The notes: a model not told the origin generated them from the sequence alone. A DNA stretch of 64,000 nt from Marinobacter azerbaijanicus (GCF_030250645.1 NZ_JASSVS010000011.1:1-64000), one strand, 5' to 3'; counted from the stretch's first letter, positions 55,129 through 64,000 are shown. Numbers and translations are program-made.

Positions 55129-55833
55129 ATGCGCATTACCAAATTCTTCATCACACTGCTAATGTCTACCTTCGCCGGCACTGCCCTGGCGGCTGGCACC
55201 ACGGCAGAACAGATCTACCAGGGCGCAGAGGCGTTTCTGGAGACGTTTGCCCGGGAACAGGCCAAAGAAGGCTTTTCCGTGGCCCATGATACCGGCGAAC
55301 TCGATGCACGTCTCTCCCTGGCGCCCTGCGATGCCCCGCTGAGTGTATCTTTCAGCGGGGACCCCTGGAAAACCACACAACCGTCGCTACTGGTATCCTG
55401 TGAGGGTGAGCGGCCCTGGCGTATGTTTCTTCCCGTTTCGGTCACCATTACCGGTGATGCCATGGTGGCAGCCCGTCCGCTCGGTCGCGGTGAGCGGCTT
55501 ACACAGAGCGCCATTCAGGCGGATTCCGTTATCGTCAATTCCATCCGCCGTGGTGCGATCACCAGCGCCGAACAGTTGATTGGCATGGAGATGCGACGGG
55601 GGGTGAACGCCGGCACTGTCTTTACGCCAGACCTGATACTGGCGCCTGCCGCTGTAGAACGGGGCGATCATGTTATTATCAGTGCCAGTAGCGGCAATTT
55701 CTCGGTCAACTCCAGGGGCAGGGCTCTGGCCAGCGCCGGCGTTGGGGAACAGGTGCGGGTGGAGAACCTTTCATCATCCCGCACGGTACGGGCCCGCGTG
55801 GTCGCACCCGGCCATGTGGAAATCCCCATGTAG
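55129..55833 (+). CDS. flgA: Flagella basal body P-ring formation protein FlgA
   Basis: This 234-residue periplasmic chaperone assists assembly of the flagellar P-ring. A signal peptide (about 1-22, ending ALA) is followed by an N-terminal domain and a SAF-like/ChapFlgA domain (about 100-234; AARPLGRGERLTQSAIQAD and GVNAGTVFTPDLIL). It is divergent from cheV and heads the flagellar genes flgM and flgN. Confidence 0.95.
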   Translation: MRITKFFITLLMSTFAGTALAAGTTAEQIYQGAEAFLETFAREQAKEGFSVAHDTGELDARLSLAPCDAPLSVSFSGDPWKTTQPSLLVSCEGERPWRMFLPVSVTITGDAMVAARPLGRGERLTQSAIQADSVIVNSIRRGAITSAEQLIGMEMRRGVNAGTVFTPDLILAPAAVERGDHVIISASSGNFSVNSRGRALASAGVGEQVRVENLSSSRTVRARVVAPGHVEIPM

Positions 55834-55947
55834 ATTATGTAGATTTCGCCCGGCACCGGGTGGCCGCTAACGGCAAGGGTTTGCCGGTTTGCGGAGGGTG
55901 CTGAAGACAGATGACAGGAATGTCATTTAACTCTTGTAAAAAATTGC

Positions 55948-55974
55948 TAAAGAAACGTAAAGCCATGCCGATAG
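55948..55974 (+). promoter_or_regulatory. FliA (sigma-28) promoter of flgM
   Basis: TAAAGAAA at 55948-55955 is followed after exactly 11 bases by GCCGATAG at 55967-55974, almost a perfect match to TAAAGTTT-N11-GCCGATAA. Transcription would start near 55982, about 50 bases before flgM. Late-class expression of the anti-sigma-28 factor from its own sigma factor's promoter is well known. Confidence 0.9.
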
Positions 55975-56032
55975 ACAGGTATGAAATTCGTGGAGCCGCC
56001 CACTGCGGCCGATCAGCTAAGCAGGTAACGTT

Positions 56033-56359
56033 ATGTCAGTTGACTTTAATGGAATAGGCCCAGGCCAGGTCAACACTCAGAAACCCACGGCCGACAAGTC
56101 TTCCGGTGCCCAGAACACACAGCCGACCGCACCAGAGCAGGCAAAGACCCAGGCACAGGGTGCCCGTGGTGAAAATGTCAACCTGAGCAGCCAGGCAAAA
56201 GACCTGAAGCAGCTTGAGCAGAAACTTGGCAATTACCCGGAAATGGATGATGCCCGCATCGAACAGATCCGCACGGCCCTGGAAGACGGCTCATACAAGA
56301 TTGACGCTGAGAAACTGGCCCAGAAAATGCTTGAGATGGATGAAAGCATTTTTGGGTGA
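56033..56359 (+). CDS. flgM: Anti-sigma-28 factor FlgM
   Basis: This 108-residue, largely unstructured protein holds FliA inactive until it is exported through the completed hook. The N-terminal half is Gln/Thr/Ala-rich; the C-terminal half (about 50-108) has the conserved helices that bind FliA (VNLSSQAKDLKQLEQKL and YKIDAEKLAQKML). Seven bases separate it from flgN. Confidence 0.93.
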   Translation: MSVDFNGIGPGQVNTQKPTADKSSGAQNTQPTAPEQAKTQAQGARGENVNLSSQAKDLKQLEQKLGNYPEMDDARIEQIRTALEDGSYKIDAEKLAQKMLEMDESIFG

Positions 56360-56366
56360 GTAAATC

Positions 56367-56837
56367 ATGGCCACAATCGATGAATTGAAAGACCTTCTGT
56401 CCCAGGATATCCGTCAGCTGGAAATGCTCGCAGATATCCTTCAACAGGAAAAAGCCTGCCTCTCCAGTTCCGACATTCGCAAACTCGAAGCCCTGACCGG
56501 CGACAAGAACGCCCTGCTTGGCCAGATCCGTGAACGGGCAAAGCAGAAAATTCGCCTGCTTGTGGCCATGGGTTTCCGCCCCGAGAATGGGGCACCCTCA
56601 CGTTTCATTCGCAGTGCCGGCCTTACGGATGTCCATGCGCTCTGGGAAGAGGCGGACAAACGTCTCAAGGCTTGCCAGGAACTGAACCAGACCAACGGAA
56701 AAGTGATCAGCCACCTCCAGAAACGCCTCTCCCGCCTGACGGACATCTTCCGTGGCGTGACCGGGCACCAGAAGCTTTACGGTGCCCAGGGTGAACAGAA
56801 GGCGATGTCACACAGCACCATCCTCGCCAGCGCCTGA
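56367..56837 (+). CDS. flgN: Flagellar chaperone FlgN
   Basis: This 156-residue helical cytoplasmic chaperone keeps hook-filament junction proteins FlgK and FlgL export-competent. The whole protein is predicted coiled coil, with the family pattern in the N-terminal half (LEMLADILQQEKACLSSSD and LEALTGDKNALLGQIRE). It lies directly after flgM, as usual. Confidence 0.92.
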   Translation: MATIDELKDLLSQDIRQLEMLADILQQEKACLSSSDIRKLEALTGDKNALLGQIRERAKQKIRLLVAMGFRPENGAPSRFIRSAGLTDVHALWEEADKRLKACQELNQTNGKVISHLQKRLSRLTDIFRGVTGHQKLYGAQGEQKAMSHSTILASA

Positions 56838-56861
56838 CTGAATACCGCTGGGTACGCCTGC

Positions 56862-56880
56862 GCCCTGGAACGACCAGGGC
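56862..56880. terminator. Hairpin between convergent flgN and GspE-N protein genes
   Basis: A 7-bp perfect stem GCCCTGG/CCAGGGC with a 5-base loop lies in the 55 bp between two convergent genes. No clear T-run follows on either strand. Confidence 0.4.
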
Positions 56881-56892
56881 CTGCGGGCAGCA

Positions 56893-57630
56893 TCAACGGG
56901 TGTAGATGGTCATCCGGGAATCCGGGTGGAAGCGGATGTTATCAATGGTGATATTGCCCATGGACGGCCCCTGGCTTCCACTGACCCGGATATTGTCCAT
57001 GCGGATCTGCTCGATTCTTTCCGGAAACGCCATCGTCAGCCCGCCATCGTCACGAACCGCGTAACGGGGAACATCGTCACGGTAGTGCACCCCTGAAATC
57101 GTCAGGTCGGAATCCAGAAAATTCAGCACCGGCACAAAGATATTCGCGGTCAGCTTGAGACCTTCGATAACATCCGGTTCAACCTCGCCAGTATCACCAT
57201 TGCTCCCCGCCATGGCTGACACACTGCCAATGTGGTCCAACAACGTTGAGTTGCCCTGCCCGGCCACGCCCGCCATTTCCGCGTCATTCAGCGGCGCAAG
57301 CCCGGAGCGCTCGTAAAGCTGGCCGGCATCGGCAATATCCCGGGAATCCTGTGACGTGCTACCGGCTGCGAAGCTGACCAGCGGCTGGAATGGCAGAACC
57401 ACCATGGTAACCAGCGCTGCCGTATTGCGGTAACGGGATTGGTGCTTGAGGACACGGTGAAGCTCCCGCTCGGTGATCCAGCCGGACTGGATAAACACCT
57501 CGCCCAGCCGCTGGCCGGTCTCAAGCTGAAGACGCAGCCCCTCTTCAAGCTGGCTTTGGGAAAGGTAGCCACGGTTTATCAGTAACCGGCCAAGACGGGA
57601 TTTTTCTTCGAAACCCTGACGGATTCTCAC
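56893..57630 (-). CDS. Membrane-anchored protein with a GspE/PilB N-terminal-type domain
   Basis: This 245-residue protein begins with a domain (about 10-65; LGRLLINRGYLSQSQLEEGLRL and LGEVFIQSGWITERELHRVL) like the N-terminal GspE/MshEN domain of secretion ATPases. No ATPase follows. A hydrophobic segment (about 70-90) is followed by a Gly-rich extracytoplasmic part with LAPLNDAEMAGVAGQ, a motif I associate with DUF6160/FilA-like surface proteins, and a beta-rich C-terminus. Such a combination of a cyclic-nucleotide-binding-type domain with an exported domain is unusual. It may have a role in pilus or surface protein assembly, but I do not recognise the gene. Confidence 0.6.
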   Translation of the reverse strand: MRIRQGFEEKSRLGRLLINRGYLSQSQLEEGLRLQLETGQRLGEVFIQSGWITERELHRVLKHQSRYRNTAALVTMVVLPFQPLVSFAAGSTSQDSRDIADAGQLYERSGLAPLNDAEMAGVAGQGNSTLLDHIGSVSAMAGSNGDTGEVEPDVIEGLKLTANIFVPVLNFLDSDLTISGVHYRDDVPRYAVRDDGGLTMAFPERIEQIRMDNIRVSGSQGPSMGNITIDNIRFHPDSRMTIYTR

Positions 57631-57837
57631 AGTATGTCTCCACTCTGTTGACAGTGATTGCCGTACAACCTGGCCCGGTCACTCTGCATCGGTATCTACG
57701 ACGCGTTAAAAGGTTAGCTGATCGTCATGAACTCCGCTGGGAATCTGCCCGACCTGACAAGCGATTTCTGCTAACATCCAGCTACATGCAGGATTCATGG
57801 CGGAAGTATCTCAGTAAATGTTCCCGGAGCTAACAAC

Positions 57838-58470
57838 GTGAGCCATTATAGAATGACAAATTCCGTAAAACCGTTTAGTTATGTGATTCAGATCCTCCTA
57901 TCTGTAACGATCATGCTGGGTTTCAGCGTTTCAGCGGCCGCAGAAGAACATCGCAGCGAGCTGCCACAGGTCATTATTGAAACCAGCGAAGGGGCCATTG
58001 AAGTTACCCTTCGCCCCGACATTGCGCCCGAAACCGTTGATAATTTTCTTACTTACGTCAAAAACGGATTTTACGAAGGCACCATCTTCCACCGGGTGAT
58101 TCCAGGTTTCATGATTCAGGGGGGAGGATTCGATGAGAACCTCAACAGAAAGCAGACTCGCGACCCCGTCCGTAACGAGGCCAAACCCACAGCCAAGAAC
58201 CTGCGGGGCACCATCGCCATGGCGCGCACCAGTTCACCGGATTCCGCAACGTCCCAGTTTTTCATTAACCTGACCGACAACAGCTTCCTGGATGCCGGTG
58301 TTCGCGGACCAGGCTACGCGGTATTCGGCAAGGTTACTGGCGGTATGGGTGTTGTGGATGCCATTGCCGGAAAGAAAACCGTCAGATCCCGAGGCATGGC
58401 CGATGTACCGGCAGAGCCCATCGTGATTCACAGCGTTTCCCTGAGAAAAACCAACGGCGCCGCCGAATAG
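57838..58470 (+). CDS. ppiA: Peptidyl-prolyl cis-trans isomerase, cyclophilin type, exported
   Basis: This 210-residue cyclophilin catalyses proline isomerisation. The cyclophilin domain spans about 45-205 (FYEGTIFHRVIPGFMIQGGG, with the catalytic Arg in FHRV, and SQFFINLTDN). The first 40 residues include a hydrophobic stretch ending AAAEE, compatible with a signal peptide, so a periplasmic site is likely. It begins at a GTG with GGAG about ten bases upstream. It precedes mnmC by 18 bp. Confidence 0.9.
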   Translation: MSHYRMTNSVKPFSYVIQILLSVTIMLGFSVSAAAEEHRSELPQVIIETSEGAIEVTLRPDIAPETVDNFLTYVKNGFYEGTIFHRVIPGFMIQGGGFDENLNRKQTRDPVRNEAKPTAKNLRGTIAMARTSSPDSATSQFFINLTDNSFLDAGVRGPGYAVFGKVTGGMGVVDAIAGKKTVRSRGMADVPAEPIVIHSVSLRKTNGAAE

Positions 58471-58488
58471 CAACAGAGTGGAAAGAAA

Positions 58489-60402
58489 GTGACCAAGGAC
58501 ATCAGAACTCCTGCCATCGAAACCGCCGTTATTGAATGGCGTGAGGGTGTTCCCCGCTCTACCCGTTTTGATGATCTCTATTTCAGTCGTGAAGATGGTC
58601 TGGAAGAATCCCGCCATGTTTTTATCGGGCACAACCGCCTTGCCGAGCGTTTTTCCCGCGTTCCGGCTGGCGGTTCCTTTGTCATCGCCGAAACCGGTTT
58701 TGGTAGCGGGCTGAATTTCCTGGCCGCCTGGCAGACCTGGGAAGCATCAAGCCCGGGCGAAAATGCGTGCCTCCATTTTGTGTCCGCGGAGCGTTACCCT
58801 CTTGAGCGCAAAGACCTCACCCGGGCCCTCGCGCTGTGGCCGGAACTTGGCGAGTATGCAGACCAACTGCTTGAACACTACCCTGCGCCGGTCCGGGGTG
58901 TTCATCGACTGGTACTGGCAGGCGGTCGTGTCAGGCTGACGCTGTTCTTCGGGGATGTACTGGAAGCCTGGCGCGAGCTGGACTTTCAGGCCGATGCCTG
59001 GTTCCTGGATGGCTTTGCACCCGCCAAAAACCCCGGCATGTGGCAAGAAGCGGCGATCACGGCCCTCAGAAGCCATAGCAGAGCCGGCACCACCATTGCC
59101 ACGTTTACCGCCGCCGGTGAAGTCCGCAGACTGCTCGCAAAAGCCGGTTTCACAATGCGAAAAACGCCCGGGTACGGGCGCAAGCTGGAAATGCTGACCG
59201 GAGAGCTGCCAACAGTTTCCGGCGATGGCAGCATTGACGGAGCGACACCTACCCCATCCATCGCCATCATCGGCGCAGGCATTGCCGGCAGTCTCCTGGC
59301 ACGCAACCTCGCCAAACGGGGTCTGGACGTAACGCTGATCGACCAGGCGCCTCAGGCTGGAACGGCGGCATCCGGCAACTGCCAGGGAGCGCTGTACGTG
59401 AAACTTGGCGTGGAATTCAATGATCAGGCAAAGCTTGGCCTGAGCTCCCTGCTATTCAGCCAGCGTTATTACTCACAGTATGGCGGACATCACTGGCACC
59501 CTACCGGGCTCATCCAACTGGCGTACAGTGCTGCAGAAGCCGACCGGCAGGGACGATTCACGGCACGCAATGATTACCCGCCAACCGTACTTCGCGCCGT
59601 AGACGCTGATGAGGCCTCCCGCCTGGCCGGTATCCCGCTACAGAGTGGCGGCCTCTGGTTTCCTGACAGTGGTTGGCTGGAGCCGGGAAAGCTCTGCCGC
59701 GCCCTGGTCAATCACCCGCGAATAAGCCACTGCTACGGTTTCAGGGTACACAGACTGACACCCTGCAACGGTAAATGGCACATTGCAGGTAACGGCGAGC
59801 AGGACGTGGTTGCTGACCGGGTGGTCATCTGTGCCGGACACCTGAGCCCTACCCTGATACCACTGCGCAACGAATTCCGCTTCCGGACCATTCGTGGCCA
59901 GGTCAGCCACCTGCCGGAATCATCGCTGAATAATCCGGCCGTTGTTCTGTGTGGCCCGGGCTACATCAATCCCGCTCATAACGGCACAGCGCTGACCGGG
60001 GCCACCTTCGACCTTCATGATCATTCCCCGGTGCTTTCTGCCGAAAGCCACCGCGAGAACCTCTCGATGCTGGCGTCAATGGTTCCTTCAATTCTGAGTG
60101 GTAGCGCAGAGGAAGCCGATCCGGCCCTGCTTGAGGGCAAGGTTGGCTTTCGCTGCACGACTCACGATTACCAGCCAGTTGCCGGCCCGCTGCATGATGC
60201 TGCTGGCAGGCACCTCGAAGGCATCGATCTGTTTACTGGCCTTGGCAGCAAAGGCCTGAGTTACGCGCCGTTGCTGGCGGAGTATCTGGCGGACAGGATA
60301 ACCGGCCAGCCGGGATGCCTGCCGCTGTCTCTGGCCAGGCGTGTGGCCACACAACGCTGCCTGAAACGAGAGACGCCCCAGACTGAAACTATTGGTGCCT
60401 GA
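58489..60402 (+). CDS. mnmC: Bifunctional tRNA mnm5s2U34 synthesis protein MnmC
   Basis: MnmC completes the mnm5s2U modification at tRNA wobble position 34. The 637 residues comprise an N-terminal SAM methyltransferase (MnmD, about 1-235; VIAETGFGSGLNFLAAW and AWFLDGFAPAKNPGMW) and a C-terminal FAD oxidase (about 260-620) starting with IAIIGAGIAGSLLARNL and ending GLGSKGLSYAPLLAE. Both halves are complete. The start is a GTG with GGAAAG upstream. Confidence 0.95.
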   Translation: MTKDIRTPAIETAVIEWREGVPRSTRFDDLYFSREDGLEESRHVFIGHNRLAERFSRVPAGGSFVIAETGFGSGLNFLAAWQTWEASSPGENACLHFVSAERYPLERKDLTRALALWPELGEYADQLLEHYPAPVRGVHRLVLAGGRVRLTLFFGDVLEAWRELDFQADAWFLDGFAPAKNPGMWQEAAITALRSHSRAGTTIATFTAAGEVRRLLAKAGFTMRKTPGYGRKLEMLTGELPTVSGDGSIDGATPTPSIAIIGAGIAGSLLARNLAKRGLDVTLIDQAPQAGTAASGNCQGALYVKLGVEFNDQAKLGLSSLLFSQRYYSQYGGHHWHPTGLIQLAYSAAEADRQGRFTARNDYPPTVLRAVDADEASRLAGIPLQSGGLWFPDSGWLEPGKLCRALVNHPRISHCYGFRVHRLTPCNGKWHIAGNGEQDVVADRVVICAGHLSPTLIPLRNEFRFRTIRGQVSHLPESSLNNPAVVLCGPGYINPAHNGTALTGATFDLHDHSPVLSAESHRENLSMLASMVPSILSGSAEEADPALLEGKVGFRCTTHDYQPVAGPLHDAAGRHLEGIDLFTGLGSKGLSYAPLLAEYLADRITGQPGCLPLSLARRVATQRCLKRETPQTETIGA

Positions 60403-60462
60403 AGGAATCCAATATCCGGCCGATAACCTGAGAAGGCCCTGTTATGACCGGAGAAGACCATT

Positions 60463-61095
60463 ATGTCCATATACGTCAGTGAACCCGGCCGTCCCGTCGG
60501 GACGCGCCTTCCGGAAGTTTTCAGGGGCCGTCGCGTGGGTGACGTCACAGAACTGACCGAATCCCACAGAATCGATGTCAGTCATAGCGAAACCACTGAT
60601 GCCGAGTTCCAACAGGCGGCCAGGTCTGGGCGGCATCGTGCGGTTGAGGAGTACGGCGCAGCGGCGGCAGGCGAATTAAAGGAGCGGCGGGCGTACCTTC
60701 CGGTTGCGCAGATCTGCACGCCGGCGCTGTTTTCCCTGCCTGCCACTGCCACCGTAGCCGAAGCACTGGACACCATGGACGAACATGGAATACACCACAT
60801 GGTCATTACGGCCGAAGGCAATGTGGCGGGCCTTGTGGATCTGCGATGGTTACTGAGCTGGCTTCACGAATCCGGCGCCAATCCCCTGAACGCAGGATTC
60901 GTAAACATCGAATTACCTGCATTTCTTACCGCCTCTCCGGAAACCGATGCGCATCAGCTGGCAAGACTCATGCTGGCCCATCAGCTCAACGCTGCGCTGG
61001 TCATTGATGAACGGGGTAACCCCACAGGCATTGTAACCAGCACTGACTACCTTCGGCTGTACGCCAGCGCGGGCAGGCATGAAGGAACAGTATAG
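60463..61095 (+). CDS. CBS-pair domain protein
   Basis: This 210-residue cytoplasmic protein has an N-terminal charged part (1-75) without known domain and a CBS pair (about 80-205; LPATATVAEALDTMDEHGIHHM and LMLAHQLNAALVIDERGNP). CBS pairs bind adenine nucleotides and often regulate other activities. No partner is indicated in the neighbourhood; mnmC lies upstream. Confidence 0.85.
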   Translation: MSIYVSEPGRPVGTRLPEVFRGRRVGDVTELTESHRIDVSHSETTDAEFQQAARSGRHRAVEEYGAAAAGELKERRAYLPVAQICTPALFSLPATATVAEALDTMDEHGIHHMVITAEGNVAGLVDLRWLLSWLHESGANPLNAGFVNIELPAFLTASPETDAHQLARLMLAHQLNAALVIDERGNPTGIVTSTDYLRLYASAGRHEGTV

Positions 61096-61123
61096 AGGGC
61101 TCATCCCGCCCTTGGCTCCGCAC

Positions 61124-63871
61124 TCAGTGCAGGGAACGCCCCTCACCTGTAAAGAGTCGGACCTCCCACCGGGCTGAGCCGGCGTCGGTTATTTTCACAA
61201 GTGCGACAATCTCGTCGTCGCGATAATTTTCAAGGCTGACAATCTGGGCTGCGTCGCTGCCCAGACTGAACTGTTTTCGCCACTCGCGGCTCGTATCCAC
61301 CTCGTCACCATCTTTGCCAGCACTGTTTCTTTTGATAGGTGTGATCCGGGCAAGGATCGGCTGAAGCAGACTGTTACCTCCGCTCCCAATGAAATTACCG
61401 TCGGTGCTTCCCGCTACCAGTATGTCGCCATTGAAGGTGGCTACTGCGTTCAGCATTTCCGTTGAGAGATCATCCTCATCGTTGAAGGTAAATCCACGGG
61501 TGATGTCCCCAACAGGGGTATAGGACAGAACAAATCCCGCCTGGCTGTTTAGCTTGCGACGCTCCAGTGAGCGGTCACCGTCGGTCGATTCCACCCGGTA
61601 CTCTCCATCACTGTTTCCCAGCAGCCACAGGTTATTTGCGCCATAGATTGCATCAGACAGTGTCTCGCTGCCCTCGGTGCCCCGCTGGTTCACGGTGATA
61701 TCGCTGTCCCCGGTGCGGGCGGCATAGAAGAAAGCATCCACACCTCCATTGTTCGGTTCGCCCCTGACCTGGCCCGCTGAACTTCCCACAAGCAGAGGAC
61801 TGCTTGTTTCCGCGCTGCCCCCGACCACTGACTCATCATGTCCGGCCGAGCCAACCTGCCTGGTCCATGCCAGTTCCGGAGTGACCGTATCGCCATCCAC
61901 TCTGGTGTCAATGCGCTGGAGAAAACTGTCGACACCACCGGCTGCAGATTCGTCGGGCCACTGGCCGCGGGTCTCGCCAGCGTTGACGACGAACCCGCTT
62001 TCAGAGTTGATGCCTGTCCACCTCGGGATATCATCACCGGAGGTACCCACAACGGTCTCCCATACCTGCACATACCGGTCAGGGTCCTGAGCTGTATCGA
62101 AAAAGTACAGCAGGGTATGGACATCGAGGCCATTGCCACCGGGGTCACCGGCCGCAGTCTGATCGCTACCGAACGACACCACGAACTCATAGCGCGTAAC
62201 GTCATCGCCTCCTTCTTCCACCCCCCGTTCCACGAAGCCGATCACAGGTGCCGCTCCTGGCGCCACGGAGGCCGCTGATAGCTGCTGTTCCGTCAGTTCG
62301 CCCTTCTGGCTGAAAATGCGAACCCAGGGCCGGTTGCCGTCATCAACACGATAGCCCACCACGAAAAGACGGCCGTTATGCCCCAACGCTGTGTCAGTCG
62401 GAACAAAGCCACTCTCTAGCCCAACCGAAAGAGGCGATGTCAGTTCATTGATGTTGACTCGCAACTTTTCAGCATCAGAGGATGCTGCAAAATTCTCTCT
62501 TCCGGACTGATAGCGTTCATCCAGGCCCAACAGAATGAATCGGTCATTCTCCAGTAGGCCGTTGGTGTAACTGTCCGGCACCCTTATGCGGAAGCTCACT
62601 TCTTCGGTGGATTCTTCGAACGTCAGGATCTCTCCATCCACCCATTCGTCGTTAGTGTCACGTACCTGAACGAAGAAGTCCTCACCGAGCAATGCTTCCG
62701 AATCTTTGGCCTCACCGAGTTTCACGCGGTAGGTGCCTGAGCGTTCACCACTTATCAGCGCCCGGAATTCGTGGGCCTGTCCGACATTGATGGCATCACG
62801 GGTTCCACCAGCCATGGTTACAAGACGCACGGCCGGTTCGTTGTCCTCGATGCGAAGCGACTCCCTGACACCATTATTGGAGCTGCCCAGCCCTGCCAGC
62901 CCGGAACGCACTTCGGTTAGTCGTATGTTCAGTGTCTCGAGAGGCTCGGCTTCCCTATCCTCGATCACTTCCAGCCGTATGTAGCATTCGGTAATACCAG
63001 GCTCCAGCGTGATGACGCCCTTTGACAGAAATCCTTCTTCGTCGGTCTGGTATTCAAGATACGGAGGCACCGGCAACAAGGCTTCACTGCCAGCCCCGAG
63101 GCCCACAATATCTTTGCCAATAATCGCTTCGTCCTCATTGGCGGCGCCATTTTCACAGCGCTGGTGAGGAGCCTCAAAGCCGTCATCGCAACGTAGCGGG
63201 TCGAAGCTGGAGTTCAGTTCGAACGCTACCGCAACCCGGGTTACCGAGGGCTGGTCAAGTTCAACACGCACCAGTACCGGGTAGGTATCCCTGGTACGTT
63301 GTTCAGATCCGATGACCGAACCATCGTCCCCGTACAGATTCGCCTGATAGGTATGGCTGCCGGTTTCACCCAGTTCCGGCGCCTCACAGCGATTGCCTCT
63401 TTCCTCCGGAACTTCCGCCGCCTCACCTTCGATAACTTCCTCCACCAACAGGCTGAGGACATTATCCTGCACCTCTATATCAAATGATTGAGCACCGGAA
63501 GAACGGCCGTCATTGGCAACAAGGTTGATATTCTTCGTAGTGCCAATATCATCGCGCCCGCGACTTCCCCCTGTCAGCCCCGGAACGCCACGCATGATGA
63601 CCCCTTGCCGGGCCTTGTTGCTGGTATCCTCCAGCGCCAGCCAGGACGGGGCATTGGTCAGGGAATAGTCAAGAATGTCATCGCTGTCGAAGGCACCGAA
63701 GTTATAGGCGTATTCAACCCCCAGATAGGCGTCGGTGGGAGGTATTCCGAGAATGACCGGATCCTCAGCATCCTGTTCGGTTTTGCAACCGGTGGCGGCG
63801 ACAATAAAGAGGGACATAAGGGCCAGGTATGCAGCCCGGAACGACAAGCGGGGTAACGAATCGGCGCGCAT
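61124..63871 (-). CDS. Large surface lipoprotein with Ig-like, Calx-beta-like and beta-propeller-type regions
   Basis: This 915-residue protein has a lipoprotein signal peptide with lipobox AATGC and modified Cys29. The N-terminal part (about 35-135) resembles cadherin-like/putative Ig domains (LDYSLTNAPSWLAL). The middle (about 250-345) has a Calx-beta-like segment (CYIRLEVIEDREAEPLETLNIRL). The C-terminal half consists of repeat-like blades of the SBBP type (TRQVGSAGHDESVVGGSAE; ILVAGSTDGNFIGSGGNS). It is probably outer-membrane or surface-exposed and may have an adhesive or structural role. Its start is close to the window's right edge. Confidence 0.75.
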   Translation of the reverse strand: MRADSLPRLSFRAAYLALMSLFIVAATGCKTEQDAEDPVILGIPPTDAYLGVEYAYNFGAFDSDDILDYSLTNAPSWLALEDTSNKARQGVIMRGVPGLTGGSRGRDDIGTTKNINLVANDGRSSGAQSFDIEVQDNVLSLLVEEVIEGEAAEVPEERGNRCEAPELGETGSHTYQANLYGDDGSVIGSEQRTRDTYPVLVRVELDQPSVTRVAVAFELNSSFDPLRCDDGFEAPHQRCENGAANEDEAIIGKDIVGLGAGSEALLPVPPYLEYQTDEEGFLSKGVITLEPGITECYIRLEVIEDREAEPLETLNIRLTEVRSGLAGLGSSNNGVRESLRIEDNEPAVRLVTMAGGTRDAINVGQAHEFRALISGERSGTYRVKLGEAKDSEALLGEDFFVQVRDTNDEWVDGEILTFEESTEEVSFRIRVPDSYTNGLLENDRFILLGLDERYQSGRENFAASSDAEKLRVNINELTSPLSVGLESGFVPTDTALGHNGRLFVVGYRVDDGNRPWVRIFSQKGELTEQQLSAASVAPGAAPVIGFVERGVEEGGDDVTRYEFVVSFGSDQTAAGDPGGNGLDVHTLLYFFDTAQDPDRYVQVWETVVGTSGDDIPRWTGINSESGFVVNAGETRGQWPDESAAGGVDSFLQRIDTRVDGDTVTPELAWTRQVGSAGHDESVVGGSAETSSPLLVGSSAGQVRGEPNNGGVDAFFYAARTGDSDITVNQRGTEGSETLSDAIYGANNLWLLGNSDGEYRVESTDGDRSLERRKLNSQAGFVLSYTPVGDITRGFTFNDEDDLSTEMLNAVATFNGDILVAGSTDGNFIGSGGNSLLQPILARITPIKRNSAGKDGDEVDTSREWRKQFSLGSDAAQIVSLENYRDDEIVALVKITDAGSARWEVRLFTGEGRSLH

Positions 63872-64000
63872 GGAAAAGTCCGTTTCAGAGCATTGTTTTT
63901 ATGGGTGCTTTACACACCGTTACAGAACAATCTCATGGTAATCAATTTCCCGGAGAAGGGATCTGCGCGAGTTCTCAGATTCTGACCACGGCCGGGGCAG
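63872..64000. other. Region upstream of the large lipoprotein gene
   Basis: 129 bp at the window edge with no gene visible. It should hold the promoter for the minus-strand lipoprotein, but I cannot identify clear elements. Confidence 0.3.

Noticed and set aside
1..64000. CRISPR array
   Set aside because: No series of regularly spaced identical repeats with unique spacers was seen; the only close repeats are the IS-type pair at 31-75 and the tRNA-tail pair near 43.4-43.6 kb.

Overview
The window looks like a chromosomal segment of a marine gammaproteobacterium, most like Marinobacter or a close relative. The reasons are gene content and synteny (gacA/uvrY-uvrC-pgsA, flgA-flgM-flgN opposite cheV-cheR, NAD-linked formate dehydrogenase, proXVW, single-chain acyl-CoA carboxylase), not a database match.

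Positions 1-10.6 kb are accessory DNA. A truncated IS3-family (IS407-like) transposase, with what looks like an IS21-type repeat end against its 5' side, is followed by a five-gene minus-strand defence cluster: hsdR, hsdM, hsdS, an OLD/RecF-type ATPase and an HNH nuclease. The last two resemble a Septu-like pair placed behind a type I restriction-modification operon. A decayed coding remnant separates this block from the core genes.

From 10.8 to 24.6 kb lie a two-gene NAD-dependent formate dehydrogenase, a methyl-accepting chemotaxis protein, a NarL-type response regulator, a PAS histidine kinase and a CheB-CheR-PAS fusion (all minus strand). A degenerate PAS-GGDEF protein and a canonical diguanylate cyclase follow on the plus strand. 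From 24.7 to 31.7 kb, tRNA-Cys and tRNA-Gly belong to the conserved uvrY-uvrC-pgsA-tRNA group, here interrupted by an Mla-like lipid ABC transporter on the opposite strand.

From 31.7 to 43.7 kb are housekeeping and transport genes: a YheU-like protein, AzlCD, a DUF938 methyltransferase, acylphosphatase, an AEC carrier, a GAF-GGDEF protein and a glycine betaine/proline uptake system. Next come a frameshifted GlxA-type regulator, a 5'-truncated methyltransferase, an MddA-like S-methyltransferase and tRNA-Ser with an rtT-like tail repeat.

From 43.8 to 51.9 kb are a DUF2905 protein, a fused biotin-dependent acyl-CoA carboxylase, an isochorismatase-like hydrolase, a double cupin, and a leucine/valine dehydrogenase followed by a sodium-coupled amino acid transporter. 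The last two sit behind a long leader with a LiuR-like operator. From 51.9 to 64 kb are an MFS carrier, flagellar/chemotaxis genes with a textbook FliA promoter before flgM, an unusual GspE-N-domain membrane protein, a peptidyl-prolyl isomerase, mnmC, a CBS-domain protein and a large surface lipoprotein.
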